Below, one piece after another: positions 36,140-46,740 of a DNA stretch of 64,000 bases. The notes beneath the pieces are model-generated. The model saw nothing but the letters and a program-made list of their open reading frames with translations. It did no database searches and was not told the origin of the DNA. The stretch comes from Lentzea xinjiangensis. GTDB lineage: Bacteria > Actinomycetota > Actinomycetes > Mycobacteriales > Pseudonocardiaceae. Location: contig NZ_FOFR01000001.1 in the NCBI RefSeq assembly GCF_900110955.1, positions 666,410 to 730,409 on the forward strand. The letters run 5' to 3'. Each line of letters opens with the position of its first letter. Position 1 is the stretch's first letter. The position numbers and the translations under genes are program-made.

Positions 36140-38746
36140 ATGTCCGACCGAGCGTCGGCCCCCGTGTCGGACTCGGCCGCCTGGTCGGCCAAGTCGACCA
36201 ACCGCGCGTTCAGCGCGTTCGCCGTCACCCTCCTGGTGGCGGGTGTCGCCTGCGCGGGCATGGTCGCGGCGTGGCTCCCGGAGCGGGAGAACACCTCCCT
36301 CTTCTGGATCGGCCCGCTGCTCGTGATCGGCTTCCTGCTGGCCGAGCAGCTCGCGATCAACGTCGACGTCCGCAGCGGCGTCGCGTGGACGATCTCCTTC
36401 ACCGAGATCCCGCTGGTGCTGGGGCTGCTGGTGGCCCCTTTCGAGATCGTGCTCGCCGCGCACGTGGTCGCGGGCGTGGGCACGCTGCTCGGCAGGCGGA
36501 TCCTGGACCGCGCCGTCTACAACGCGGGCCTCATGTTCATGGAGATCTCCGTGGCGTTCGCGGCCGCGGAGGCGGTGAACCGGATGATCGGCGCCGGCGG
36601 CCCGTTCTGGGCGGGCGCCTTCGTCGGCACGATCACCGTGCCGCTGCTCGCGAGCGTGCTGGGTCTCTGCGCGTTGCGGCTCATGGGCAAGTCGATGCGC
36701 GTCGGCAACAGCGTCCGCCTCGTGCTGCAGACGCTGGTCGTGGCGCTGCTGAACACCTCGGCCGGTCTCGTCGGCTACCAGATCGTCTCCACCACCGAGT
36801 GGGGCGGCGTCCTGATCCTCCTGGTGCTCGCGGGCATCGTGGCCACCTACCTCGCCTACTCCGGGCTGCTGCGCGAGCAGCGCGACCTGGAGGCGTTGAG
36901 CGAGGTCAGCCTCCGCGTCGCGAGGTCGGGCCAGCACGGCACCGGCCCGCGCCAGCCGGACGACGACCTCACGACGGGCGTCGAGGAAGACGAGTGGCAG
37001 CAGATCGCGGAGCGCATCCGCGAGCAGCTCAACGCGAACAGGGTCGTGCTGCGCCTGCGCACCGACCCGCAGGAAGCCATGATCACCCTCGTCGCCGGCG
37101 AACCGCTGCCCGACGAGATGACCGCGATCGACCCGCGGGCGGTGCGCGAGGACCCGGTCCTGCAACTGCCCGGCACGCACGTCCGCTACTACCGCGTGGC
37201 CGACGCGACCGAGGACATCACCGAGGCGCTGCTGCGCCGCGACGCGCAGGAGGCGCTGGTCGTCCCGCTGCGCGGCGCGACCCAGCTGCTCGGCGCCGTC
37301 GAGGCGCACGACCGGCTGTCGCGGTGGCGCGGTTTCGGCAAGGCGGACATCCAGCTCCTCAGGACGCTGGCCTCGCACCTCGCGACGGCCGTCGACAACC
37401 GGCGGCTGCTCGCCCGCCTGCGCCACGACGCCTACCACGACCCGTTGACCGGCCTGCTCAACCGCCCCGGCTTCCGCGAGGCCTGCGCCGAGCCGTTGCG
37501 CGACTCCCAGCGGGGCGTGGTGCTGCGCATCGACCTCGACATCCTGTCGACGGTGTCCGACGCGCTCGGCCAGGCCTGGGGCAACAGGATGGTCGTCGCG
37601 GCCGGCCGCAGGCTGCGCGACGCCCTGGGCGCCGACGTGCCGCTGGCGCGGCTGGAGGGCGGCGCGTTCGCGGCGTTCCTCGACGACTCGCGCGCCACGT
37701 CCGCCCGCGAGATCGCGGAACGGCTCCGCGCGGGGCTCTCCGTGCCGTACCCCGTCGACCGGTTGACCGTCGAGGCCTCCGCGGTCGTCGGGTACGCGTC
37801 CAAAGCGGACTCCGAGACCGAGGACCCCGACCCCGACGCGTTGCTGCAGCGAGCCGACGTGGCCGTGCGCGCGACGTCCGAGGGCACGCCCGTGAAGGCC
37901 TACGCGCCGAGCATGGGCCACCTCTTCCTGCGCCGATTCCAGCTCGTGACGCAGTTCCGCCAGGCCGTCGAGACCGGGCAGATCTCCGTGCACTACCAGC
38001 CGAAGGTCGCCCTGCCGTCCCGCCAGGTCGTGGGCGCCGAGGCGCTGGTGCGCTGGACGCACCCGGAGTTCGGCCGCGTCGACCCGGACGAGTTCGTGCC
38101 CGCCGTCGAGGCCACCGGCCTCGTGGACGTGCTGACCGACTTCGTGATGGACAGGGCGCTGGAACGCGTCCGCCGCTGGCTCGACCGCGGCCTGCGGATG
38201 TCCATCGCGGTGAACCTGTCCGTGCGGACGCTGGGCGACGAGGACTTCCCGAACCGCGTGGCCGCCGCCCTGGAACGCCACGACGTGCCGCCGGGCCTGC
38301 TGACCTTCGAGCTCACCGAGTCGGGCGTCATGGCCGATCCCGAGCGCGCGCTGCCGGTGCTGCGGCGCCTGCACGCGATCGGCGTCGTGCTGGCGGTCGA
38401 CGACTTCGGCACGGGCTACTCGTCGCTCGCGTACCTGCGCCAGCTGCCGGTGGACGAGGTGAAGATCGACAAGTCGTTCGTGCTCGGGATGGGCACGGAC
38501 CTCGGCGACATGGCCGTGGTCCGGTCGATCGTGGAGCTCGGGCACTCGCTCGGCCTCGTGGTGGTGGCGGAGGGCGTGGAGGACGACGCCGCCCGCGACC
38601 AGCTCGTCGGCATGGGCTGCGACGTCGCGCAGGGGTACCTGATCTCCCGCCCGCTGTCCGAGGACCGCTTCGAGGCGTGGCTGCGCGCCAGGACGGTGCA
38701 GGTCAGGGGTGCCCGCGATGAGACGGTGCTCACCTTGGTCCACTGA
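36140..38746 (+). CDS. Membrane GAF-GGDEF-EAL protein, probable c-di-GMP phosphodiesterase
   Basis: 868 residues from ATG 36140 with GAGGAGG upstream. About residues 25-250 form a multi-helix membrane sensor, residues 290-430 a GAF-like domain. Residues 435-590 are a GGDEF domain whose signature is degenerate: LEGGAFAAF near residue 503 replaces GG(D/E)EF, so diguanylate cyclase activity is unlikely. The EAL domain (about 615-860) keeps EALVRW near 633, DDFGTGYSS near 753, KIDKSF near 774 and EGVE near 811, consistent with active phosphodiesterase. The cyclase domain may serve as a GTP-binding activator. Confidence 0.92.
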   Translation: MSDRASAPVSDSAAWSAKSTNRAFSAFAVTLLVAGVACAGMVAAWLPERENTSLFWIGPLLVIGFLLAEQLAINVDVRSGVAWTISFTEIPLVLGLLVAPFEIVLAAHVVAGVGTLLGRRILDRAVYNAGLMFMEISVAFAAAEAVNRMIGAGGPFWAGAFVGTITVPLLASVLGLCALRLMGKSMRVGNSVRLVLQTLVVALLNTSAGLVGYQIVSTTEWGGVLILLVLAGIVATYLAYSGLLREQRDLEALSEVSLRVARSGQHGTGPRQPDDDLTTGVEEDEWQQIAERIREQLNANRVVLRLRTDPQEAMITLVAGEPLPDEMTAIDPRAVREDPVLQLPGTHVRYYRVADATEDITEALLRRDAQEALVVPLRGATQLLGAVEAHDRLSRWRGFGKADIQLLRTLASHLATAVDNRRLLARLRHDAYHDPLTGLLNRPGFREACAEPLRDSQRGVVLRIDLDILSTVSDALGQAWGNRMVVAAGRRLRDALGADVPLARLEGGAFAAFLDDSRATSAREIAERLRAGLSVPYPVDRLTVEASAVVGYASKADSETEDPDPDALLQRADVAVRATSEGTPVKAYAPSMGHLFLRRFQLVTQFRQAVETGQISVHYQPKVALPSRQVVGAEALVRWTHPEFGRVDPDEFVPAVEATGLVDVLTDFVMDRALERVRRWLDRGLRMSIAVNLSVRTLGDEDFPNRVAAALERHDVPPGLLTFELTESGVMADPERALPVLRRLHAIGVVLAVDDFGTGYSSLAYLRQLPVDEVKIDKSFVLGMGTDLGDMAVVRSIVELGHSLGLVVVAEGVEDDAARDQLVGMGCDVAQGYLISRPLSEDRFEAWLRARTVQVRGARDETVLTLVH

Positions 38747-38820
38747 GGGACCCCCCGGATTTCGTTCTTGGTGGACCGGTGTTGTAGAGTTCTCCTCGCT
38801 CGGCAAGAACGAAAGAGCAA

Positions 38821-38896
38821 GCCCCTTTAGCTCAGTCGGCAGAGCGTCTCCATGGTAAGGAGAAGGTCTACGGTTCGATTCCGTAAAGGGGCTCCA
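38821..38896 (+). tRNA. tRNA-Thr (GGT)
   Basis: Acceptor GCCCCTT pairs with AAGGGGC, discriminator T, and CCA is encoded (38894-38896). The anticodon loop ATGGTAA gives GGT, closed by TCTCC/GGAGA. T-arm GGTTCGATTCC is normal. Confidence 0.96.
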
Positions 38897-38938
38897 CTAC
38901 TGGCCGCAGTGCTGAGCGCTGCGGCTGTAGTTGTGTAA

Positions 38939-39011
38939 AGCGGTGTAGCTCAGTTGGTAGAGCAAGCGGCTCATAATCGCTGTGTCGCCGGTTCAAGTCC
39001 GGCCACCGCTA
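38939..39011 (+). tRNA. tRNA-Met (CAT), elongator
   Basis: Acceptor AGCGGTG (38939-38945) pairs with CACCGCT (39004-39010), discriminator A. The anticodon loop CTCATAA gives CAT, stem AGCGG/TCGCT. The first acceptor pair is matched, so it is not an initiator. Position between tRNA-Thr and rpmG is the conserved metT position of mycobacteria; a modified tRNA-Ile2 is less likely. Confidence 0.93.
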
Positions 39012-39181
39012 CGTGAGTGGGTGGGGTGTGTCCGCGGAGAGCGCGGACCTTCCTCATTCCGCCATGATTTTGGGGGCCGAGCCCCCAGACCCCCGGGCAG
39101 CGACCTCGTTGCCCGTCCCCGCCAGGTGGTAAGCCCGCACTGGAACTCCGGGGCAAGTGTGCTCTCAGGAAGGCAAGGACC

Positions 39182-39346
39182 GTGGCTGCAACCGACGTAC
39201 GCCCCAAGATCACCCTCGCGTGCGAGGAGTGCAAGCACCGGAACTACATCACCAGGAAGAACCGGCGCAACGACCCGGACCGCCTGGAGATCAAGAAGTT
39301 CTGCCCGAACTGCAAGACGCACCGCGCGCACAAGGAAACCCGCTGA
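39182..39346 (+). CDS. rpmG: 50S ribosomal protein bL33
   Basis: 54 residues, GTG start: [20 protein letters not shown] onwards. Two CxxC pairs (CEEC and CPNC) mark the zinc-binding form of L33. It lies between tRNA-Met and hadA as in mycobacterial rpmG2. A strong hairpin follows the gene. Confidence 0.95.
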   Translation: MAATDVRPKITLACEECKHRNYITRKNRRNDPDRLEIKKFCPNCKTHRAHKETR

Positions 39347-39380
39347 CCTGAGGCCCTTCGCGGGCACGCAGCGAGTCTTC

Positions 39381-39417
39381 GGCGAGGCCCGTCCCACACC
39401 GTGGGGCGGGCCTCGCC
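39381..39417 (+). terminator. Terminator after rpmG
   Basis: A 17-base stem (39381-39397 with 39401-39417, one wobble) closing a three-base loop, between rpmG and the hadA start. Confidence 0.8.
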
Positions 39418-39434
39418 GCATATAGGCTCCTGCG

Positions 39435-39884
39435 GTGCCTCTCGACCCCGCCTTCACCGGACGCAGCTATCCGCCGTCGCAGCCCTACGACGTGAGCCGC
39501 GAGAAGATCCGCGAGTTCGCCGACGCCATCGGCGCCACCAGCCCGGCCTACCGCGACGCCGAAGCCGCGAAGGCGCTGGGGCACCGGGACGTCATCGCAC
39601 CGCCCACGTTCGCGATCGTGGTGTCGATGAAGACCAACGAGACGGTCATGTTCGACCCGGAGCTCGAGCTCGACTACAGCCGCGTCGTGCACGGCGACCA
39701 GAGCTTCACCCACCACCGGCCCATCACCGCGGGCGACCGGCTCGTGTGCGTGGCGCACATCGACGCCATCACCTCCCGCATGGGCAACGACATGGTCACC
39801 GTGCGGACCGAGATCGGCACCGTGGACGGCGAGCCCGTCACCACCGCCAAGTCGATGCTCGTCGTGAGGGGGCAGGACGCATGA
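39435..39884 (+). CDS. hadA: (3R)-hydroxyacyl-ACP dehydratase subunit HadA
   Basis: 149 residues, GTG start, hot-dog-fold MaoC-like. The N-terminal FTGRSYPPSQPYDVSREKIREF and later HGDQSFTHHRPI match HadA. It lacks the catalytic Asp/His pair at the usual place (SPAYRDAEAAKALG), as in the mycobacterial stabilising subunit. With HadB it forms the dehydratase of type II fatty-acid synthesis. Its stop overlaps the hadB start by four bases. Confidence 0.92.
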   Translation: MPLDPAFTGRSYPPSQPYDVSREKIREFADAIGATSPAYRDAEAAKALGHRDVIAPPTFAIVVSMKTNETVMFDPELELDYSRVVHGDQSFTHHRPITAGDRLVCVAHIDAITSRMGNDMVTVRTEIGTVDGEPVTTAKSMLVVRGQDA

Positions 39885-40288
39885 CCGTCGAAGTGGGCAC
39901 CGAGCTGCCGGCGCTGTCGGTCCGCCTCAGGCGCGACGACCTGGTCCGCTACGCGGGCGCCTCGCTGGACTTCAACCCCATCCACTGGAACGAGAAGACC
40001 GCGAAGGACGTCGGCCTGCCGGACGTGATCGCGCACGGCATGCTGACCATGGCCGTGGCCTCGCGGATCGTCGCGGAGTGGATCGGCGACCCCGGCGCGA
40101 TCGTCGAGTACGGCTGCCGGTTCGGCCGGCCCGTCGTGGTGCCCAACGACGACGAGGGCGCGCTGGTCGAGGTGACCGCGAAGGTCACCAAGGACCTCGG
40201 GGACGGAACTGTGAAGGTCAACATCAACGCGGCTTTTGACGGCAAGTCGGTGTTGACGGGTGCCTTCGCGCGCGTGCGCGTCGGCTGA
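39881..40288 (+). CDS. hadB: (3R)-hydroxyacyl-ACP dehydratase subunit HadB
   Basis: 135 residues from ATG 39881. It carries the hydratase-2 catalytic motif Asp30-x4-His35 in YAGASLDFNPIHWNE, so it is the catalytic subunit. It is translationally coupled to hadA. No hadC follows; the next element is tRNA-Trp after about 235 bases. In mycobacteria HadBC extends long meromycolate chains, so absence of hadC fits an organism without mycolic acids. Confidence 0.94.
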   Translation: MTVEVGTELPALSVRLRRDDLVRYAGASLDFNPIHWNEKTAKDVGLPDVIAHGMLTMAVASRIVAEWIGDPGAIVEYGCRFGRPVVVPNDDEGALVEVTAKVTKDLGDGTVKVNINAAFDGKSVLTGAFARVRVG

Positions 40289-40523
40289 TCATGTGATCAT
40301 CGACACCACCCGCTCGCGGGGGTCGGTGGCGTTTGCGGTGCTCACGGGGAATGCGGGGTCGGGCGGCGGCGCCGTCGACCGACCCTGATTCGTGTTCTCG
40401 GCGCTCGTGTGGGTAGGCTGTGCGACAGGCCGCTCGACAGATGCTTGGGCGGTCTGGTTGGAATGGACGGGGCAGGCTCCCGTACACTTCCTGCGTGGCC
40501 AGGGGATCTCTCGCAGATCCCGA

Positions 40524-40596
<73 letters not shown>

Positions 40597-40630
40597 CTGT
40601 CGAAGCGTCATGGGTGGAGTGGAGGACGGC

Positions 40631-41957
<1,327 letters not shown>

Positions 41958-42040
41958 GCGATCTCCTCCGGGAGGTCGATCGGCCACGCTGCGGCTGGCA
42001 GGGCCGCGCGCGGACACCGCAATAACAGGAAGCACGGACA

Positions 42041-42475
42041 ATGCCACCCAAGAAGAAGAAGCTGTCAGCGATCATCAAGCTGCAGATCAAGGCTGGTGCC
42101 GCCAACCCGGCGCCGCCCGTTGGTCCCGCGCTGGGTCAGCACGGCGTCAACATCATGGAGTTCTGCAAGGCCTACAACGCCGCGACCGAGTCGCAGCGCG
42201 GTCAGGTCGTGCCGGTCGAGATCTCCGTGTACGAAGACCGCTCGTTCGACTTCAAGCTGAAGACCCCGCCGGCCGCGAGGCTCATCCTCGCCGCCGCCGG
42301 TGTCGACAAGGGCTCGGGCGAGCCGCACCGCGTCAAGGTCGCCAAGGTGACCATGGAGCAGGTGCGTCAGATCGCGCAGACCAAGATGGTCGACCTGAAC
42401 GCGAACGACATCGACCAGGCCGCGAAGATCATCGCCGGCACCGCCCGTTCCATGGGCATCACGGTCGAAGGCTGA
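42041..42475 (+). CDS. rplK: 50S ribosomal protein uL11
   Basis: 144 residues. The N-terminal [20 protein letters not shown] segment and the C-terminal rRNA-binding domain ([17 protein letters not shown]) are canonical for L11, which with 23S rRNA forms the GTPase-associated stalk base. ATG follows AGGAAG. First of the L11-L1 pair. Confidence 0.98.
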
Positions 42476-42554
42476 CCACACCCTCTTCGAGCAAGCGTGG
42501 GAGAGCCGAGCGCGGCTCACGCACCACGAACTGATCCACGGTTAGGACAGAGTT

Positions 42555-43265
42555 ATGAAGCGCAGCAAGGCCTACAAGGCCGCCGCCGAGCTGGTGGACC
42601 GGGAGCGGCTGTACTCGCCGCTGGAGGCCGCCAAGCTCGCCAAGGAAACGTCCAAGGTGAAGCTGGACTCGACCGTCGAGGTCGCGATTCGCCTCGGCGT
42701 CGACCCTCGCAAGGCCGACCAGATGGTCCGCGGCACCGTGAACCTGCCGCACGGTACGGGCAAGACCGCCCGCGTGATCGTCTTCGCAACCGGTGACAAG
42801 GCCGCAGAGGCCGAGGCCGCCGGTGCGGACGCGGTCGGCTCCGAGGACCTGATCGAGCGCATCCAGGGTGGCTGGCTCGACTTCGACGCCGCGATCGCGA
42901 CCCCCGACCAGATGGCGAAGGTCGGCCGCATCGCCCGCATCCTGGGCCCGCGTGGCCTGATGCCGAACCCCAAGACCGGCACCGTGACCCCCGAGGTCGC
43001 GAAGGCGGTGAACGACATCAAGGGCGGTAAGATCAACTTCCGCGTCGACAAGCAGGCCAACCTGCACTTCGTCATCGGCAAGGTGTCGTTCGAGCCCGAG
43101 AAGCTGGTCGAGAACTACGCGGCCGCGCTGGACGAGGTGCTCCGCGCCAAGCCGTCCGCGGCCAAGGGCCGGTACGTCAAGAAGGTCACCGTCTCCACGA
43201 CGATGGGCCCCGGCATCCCGGTCGACCCGAACCGCACCCGCAACATGCTGGGCGACGAGGCCTGA
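42555..43265 (+). CDS. rplA: 50S ribosomal protein uL1
   Basis: 236 residues. [19 protein letters not shown] is the L1 signature, near residue 130. L1 forms the mobile L1 stalk and often represses its own L11-L1 message. ATG follows AGGACAGAG. Ends at a perfect UUCG-loop terminator. Confidence 0.98.
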   Translation: MKRSKAYKAAAELVDRERLYSPLEAAKLAKETSKVKLDSTVEVAIRLGVDPRKADQMVRGTVNLPHGTGKTARVIVFATGDKAAEAEAAGADAVGSEDLIERIQGGWLDFDAAIATPDQMAKVGRIARILGPRGLMPNPKTGTVTPEVAKAVNDIKGGKINFRVDKQANLHFVIGKVSFEPEKLVENYAAALDEVLRAKPSAAKGRYVKKVTVSTTMGPGIPVDPNRTRNMLGDEA

Positions 43266-43292
43266 GCCTCGCGGTTCGAGCAGTTCTGCCGA

Positions 43293-43322
43293 GAAAGGCC
43301 CCCGGTTCGCCGGGGGCCTTTC
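43293..43322. terminator. Terminator between rplA and the AraC-type regulator
   Basis: A 13-bp perfect stem GAAAGGCCCCCGG with its complement around a TTCG tetraloop (43293-43305, 43310-43322). It lies between convergent genes and can serve both. Confidence 0.88.
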
Positions 43323-43329
43323 CCCTTTC

Positions 43330-44307
43330 TCAGCGCCGGTGCCGCGCGAACGCCTGCCGGTAGTCGCTGGGGGAGACACCCACCTGCTTGAGGAAGTGGT
43401 GGCGCAGGTTGTTCGCGGTGCCGATGCCGCTCAGCGCCGCGACCTTCTCCACGGACAGGTCGGTCGACTCCAGCAGCGCCTGCGCCCTGGCGACGCGTTC
43501 GTCGAGCAGCCACTGCAACGGGGTCGTGCCGGTGGCGGCGTGCAGCCGCCGGTAGAAGGTCCGCGGGCTCACGGCGGCGCGACGGGCCAGGTCCTCGATG
43601 GTCAGCGGCTGGTCGAGCCGCGCGCGGGCCCAGTCCAGCACCGGCGCCAGGCCCTGCTCGTCGGTCGCGGGGACGGAGAGGTCGATCAACTGGCTCCGGC
43701 TGCCCGGCCGGTGCGCGGGCACCACCATCCGGCGGGCGAGCTGGTTGGCGACGTGCGCACCCAGGTCGCGGCGCACCAGGTGCAGGCAGAGGTCCAGGCT
43801 GGCCGTCATGCCGGCGCTGGTCAGCACGTCGCCGTCGTCCACGTAGAGCACGGAGTCGTCGACGCGCACCTCCGGGTAGCGCTCGGCGAGCAACGCGGTG
43901 CACATCCAGTGCGTGACGGCCCTGCGGCCGTCCAGCAGGCCTGCCTCGGCCAGCGCGAACGCCCCGCCGCACAGCGCCACGATCCGCGCGCCCGCCTCGT
44001 GGGCGTCGCGCAGCGCGGAGAGCAGCTCCGGCGGGACCGGGGCGCCCTGCTCGATCACCTCGGCCGGCACCCAGGGCACGATGACGGTGCCGGCCGTGGC
44101 GATGTCGTCGAGGCCGTGGCCGCTGTGCAGGGTGAATCCGGGGGCGGCGCGCGTGCCGTTGTCCACCGCGCACACCCGCAGCTCGTACCACGGGTCGGCC
44201 AGGTCCGGCTGGGGCGTGCCGAAGACGGCGGCCGGGATGCCCAGCTCGTACAGATCGGCGACACCGAGGTCGGCGGGGACGACCAGCGCGACGGAGCCAG
44301 CACTCAT
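43330..44307 (-). CDS. GlxA-type AraC family regulator (DJ-1/PfpI domain plus HTH)
   Basis: 325 residues. The N-terminal GATase1/DJ-1-like domain (residues 5-185) keeps a nucleophile-elbow cysteine, Cys113 in IVALCGGAFAL. The C-terminal AraC DNA-binding domain (about 220-320) has two HTHs (TIEDLARRAAVSPRTFYRRL and SVEKVAALSGIGTANNLRHH). It is divergent from the imine-reductase-like gene at 44392, 84 bases away, which is the likely target. Confidence 0.92.
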   Translation of the reverse strand: MSAGSVALVVPADLGVADLYELGIPAAVFGTPQPDLADPWYELRVCAVDNGTRAAPGFTLHSGHGLDDIATAGTVIVPWVPAEVIEQGAPVPPELLSALRDAHEAGARIVALCGGAFALAEAGLLDGRRAVTHWMCTALLAERYPEVRVDDSVLYVDDGDVLTSAGMTASLDLCLHLVRRDLGAHVANQLARRMVVPAHRPGSRSQLIDLSVPATDEQGLAPVLDWARARLDQPLTIEDLARRAAVSPRTFYRRLHAATGTTPLQWLLDERVARAQALLESTDLSVEKVAALSGIGTANNLRHHFLKQVGVSPSDYRQAFARHRR

Positions 44308-44391
44308 GACCTCAAGCCTATGGCAGGAATTTGGTGAGCGAGGTCATTCCGGTCACTGGTCGAGTTGATCTCCGGTGGCGAAGCTGGACGC

Positions 44392-45171
44392 ATGACATCT
44401 GAAGCGATCACCGTCCTGGGCCTCGGCAACCTCGGGCGCGCCGTGGCGGAGGCGGTCGCCGCCGGCGATCTCGTGGTTCTCGTCGTGCTCGACCACCAAG
44501 CGGCACAAGAGGTCCTGCGCGGCGTGGACGTGCGCGGGCGCACGCTCGTGAACGTCACCTCCAGCACCCCGGAGGAAGCGCGGGAGATGGCCCGCTGGGC
44601 GGCGGACAACGGTGCGGAGTACCTGCAGGGCGCGGTGTACGCGGTGCCCCAGACGATCGGCACCGCCGAGTCCTCCATCAACTACAGCGGCTCCGCGGCG
44701 ATGCACGAGCGCTGGCGGAAACCGTTGGAGCTGCTCGGGAAGAGCAGGTTCCTCGGCGAGGACGCCGGCCTCGTCGCCGGGTACGACGTGGCGATCCTGT
44801 CCGCGATGTACGGGCTGCTGGGCGGCTTCCTGCACGGCGCCGCCGTGGCGCGCGCCGCCGGCATCCGCGCCACCGAGCTCATGCCGCTGATGTGGGCCTG
44901 GCTGACGGACATGCACCCGGCGCTCGTCACGTTCGCCGAGGAGATCGACAGCGGCGACTACGCCGGCGGCGATTCGAGCCTCGCGATGAACCAGACGGGG
45001 CTGGGCATGCTCATCCGCGGCACCGAGTCGCAGGGCGTTCCGTTCGCCGGACTCGACGCGCTCAAGGTCCTGGTCGACCGGCAGGTCGCGCAGGGCCACG
45101 GCGAGGAGAGCTTCGCCCGCGCCGTCGAGTCGTTCGGAGTCGTTGCCCCGCAGGCGATGGCGGGCCGGTAG
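44392..45171 (+). CDS. Imine-reductase-like protein with a deletion in the NAD(P)-binding domain
   Basis: 259 residues from ATG 44392. It is a paralogue of the gene at 32603 (shared features: TLVNVTSSTPEEAREMARWA, the AVPQTIGT strand, and the helical C-terminal domain). The first Rossmann beta-alpha unit is present (VLGLGNLGRAVAEAV), but it continues directly into AAGDLVVLVVLDHQ. About 30 residues that contain beta-2 and the VWNRS cofactor-specificity segment in the paralogue are missing. The frame is intact. Cofactor binding is therefore doubtful; the protein may be inactive or repurposed. Confidence 0.8.
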   Translation: MTSEAITVLGLGNLGRAVAEAVAAGDLVVLVVLDHQAAQEVLRGVDVRGRTLVNVTSSTPEEAREMARWAADNGAEYLQGAVYAVPQTIGTAESSINYSGSAAMHERWRKPLELLGKSRFLGEDAGLVAGYDVAILSAMYGLLGGFLHGAAVARAAGIRATELMPLMWAWLTDMHPALVTFAEEIDSGDYAGGDSSLAMNQTGLGMLIRGTESQGVPFAGLDALKVLVDRQVAQGHGEESFARAVESFGVVAPQAMAGR

Positions 45172-45186
45172 GGCCTGGCGGGGCCG

Positions 45187-45885
45187 TCAGCCGCAGGTGC
45201 CGGGGGACCAGTCGGTGACGACCCAGCCGGCGTCGACCTTCTCCACGACGAACAGGCCGAGCCGCGGACCGCCCTCGACGGTCAGGGCGCAGGAGTCGAT
45301 GGTGACCCGGTTGGAGGGCGGCGTCTTCAGCATCTCCGGCGGGAACATGACCTGCTGGTACCGGTCGACGCTGGTCACCCTGGTCTTCAGCGTCTTGACC
45401 GCTTCGGCGCAATCGCTTGCGCCATAGGCGTTCGCGAACTTCTGGCGGGTGTCCTCACGCAGGAACAACGTGCACGCGCGGGTCGTGTCGCCGAACGAGA
45501 CGTGCTTGTAGAACATGCCGACCGTGCCCTGCAGGCCGGCGGGGGCGGACAGGCCCTGGGCCGGACCGGTGACGCCGCCGCTGTCCTGGGCGATGTCGCC
45601 GGGGTCGTCGGTGCTGAAGAAGTGGTTGTAGGCCCACATGACCGAGAACACGACCAGGAGGAAGAACAGCGCCCGCCAGAAGATGCGGCTGCCGAGCACG
45701 GCGAGCCACCACCGCTTGCCCTGCGGCTTCGGCGGCTGCGGCGCCTGGCCGGTGGCCTCCTGGTAGCGCTGGTACTCCTGGAACCGCTGGAACTCCTGGA
45801 ACTGCCGTAGCTGCTCCGGGTCGATCTGCGGCGCGGGCGGCTGCGGCTGGCGGGGCGCGAGGTCCTTGCCGGGCTCGTCGGTCAC
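45187..45885 (-). CDS. Hypothetical single-pass membrane protein
   Basis: 232 residues, GTG start. A Gln/Pro-rich cytoplasmic N-terminus with QEFQRFQEYQRYQEA repeats precedes one membrane helix (IFWRALFFLLVVFSVMWAY, about residues 68-87). The outer domain has four cysteines (ACTLF, SDCAEA, SCALT, GTCG) that could form two disulfides. The layout resembles the Mce-associated-type proteins and other small exported actinobacterial proteins; function unknown. Convergent with the preceding gene, divergent from rplJ. Confidence 0.75.
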   Translation of the reverse strand: MTDEPGKDLAPRQPQPPAPQIDPEQLRQFQEFQRFQEYQRYQEATGQAPQPPKPQGKRWWLAVLGSRIFWRALFFLLVVFSVMWAYNHFFSTDDPGDIAQDSGGVTGPAQGLSAPAGLQGTVGMFYKHVSFGDTTRACTLFLREDTRQKFANAYGASDCAEAVKTLKTRVTSVDRYQQVMFPPEMLKTPPSNRVTIDSCALTVEGGPRLGLFVVEKVDAGWVVTDWSPGTCG

Positions 45886-45903
45886 ACGTCACATCATGCC
45901 GAT

Positions 45904-45933
45904 TTGGTCCGGCAGTACACAGTCGAGTACTGT
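45904..45933 (+). promoter_or_regulatory. Predicted rplJ-rplL promoter
   Basis: TTGGTC -35, 18-base spacer, TACTGT -10, predicting a start near 45940 and a leader of about 190 bases before rplJ. Confidence 0.5.
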
Positions 45934-45944
45934 TCTGGATGGTT

Positions 45945-46130
45945 CTACCGAAGACCGCTGGTTTTCTCCGCGAGGAGAACGAAGGCCCCGTTGCAACACG
46001 GGCGGCCCGCGCAGGGAGGACGAGGCCCAGCTCTTTGTGACGCCCCGTGCTGCTTGTGCGCGTGGGCGTTTTTGTTGTTTCGGAGCCTTCTCACGCTGGT
46101 GGTCTAACCCAGCCCAGAGAGGAGGCGATC
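45945..46130 (+). promoter_or_regulatory. Ribosomal protein L10 leader (autoregulatory)
   Basis: The 190-base leader before rplJ contains ACCGAAGACCGCTGG, similar to the conserved kink-turn region of L10 leaders to which the L10-(L12)4 complex binds for feedback control. Position, length and this motif fit the family; the full secondary structure was not folded. Confidence 0.6.
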
Positions 46131-46685
46131 ATGGCGAAGCCCAGCAAGGTTACGGCGGTCGCTGAGCTCGCGGACCAGTTCCGCAGCAGCTCGGCAGCGG
46201 TTGTCACCGAGTACCGTGGCCTCTCCATGGCGCAGCTCACCACGCTGCGTCGCGCTCTCGGCGCGGGCACCAAGTACACCGTCGCGAAGAACACGCTGGT
46301 CAAGCTGGCTGCCGCGGACGCCGGCATCGAGGGCCTCGAGGCTCTCCTGGCCGGTCCGACCGCCATCGCGTTCGTCGAGGGCGAGCCCGTCGACGCCGCC
46401 AAGGCGATCCGCGACTTCGCGAAGGACAACAAGGCCCTGGTCATCAAGGGCGGCTACATGGATGGCCGCCCGCTCTCGGTCGACGAGGTCACCGCTATCG
46501 CGGACCTCGAGAGCCGTGAGGTGCTGCTCGCGAAGCTCGCGGGCGCGATGAAGGGCAACCTGGCCAAGGCCGCGGGTCTGTTCAACGCCCCGGCTTCCCA
46601 GGTCGCTCGCCTGGCTGCTGCCCTGCAGGAGAAGAAGGCCGCCGCGGCTCCCGCCGCCGAGGCCGACGCTCCCGCCGAAAGCTGA
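46131..46685 (+). CDS. rplJ: 50S ribosomal protein uL10
   Basis: 184 residues from ATG 46131 with GAGAGGAGG upstream. [20 protein letters not shown] and [16 protein letters not shown] are canonical L10. The C-terminal helix binds L7/L12 dimers; the tail is Ala/Glu-rich as in other actinobacteria. It is followed by rplL after 55 bases. Confidence 0.98.
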   Translation: MAKPSKVTAVAELADQFRSSSAAVVTEYRGLSMAQLTTLRRALGAGTKYTVAKNTLVKLAAADAGIEGLEALLAGPTAIAFVEGEPVDAAKAIRDFAKDNKALVIKGGYMDGRPLSVDEVTAIADLESREVLLAKLAGAMKGNLAKAAGLFNAPASQVARLAAALQEKKAAAAPAAEADAPAES

Positions 46686-46740
46686 TCACCCGAAGACACA
46701 CCCGACGCTTTCGCGCGGGAGATAGAAAGGAACGCCGATC

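Noticed and set aside
36104-38806. Long minus-strand open frame (900 codons) opposite the GGDEF/EAL gene
   Set aside because: Shadow frame with low-complexity His/Arg/Asp-rich translation; the plus-strand protein has complete domains.
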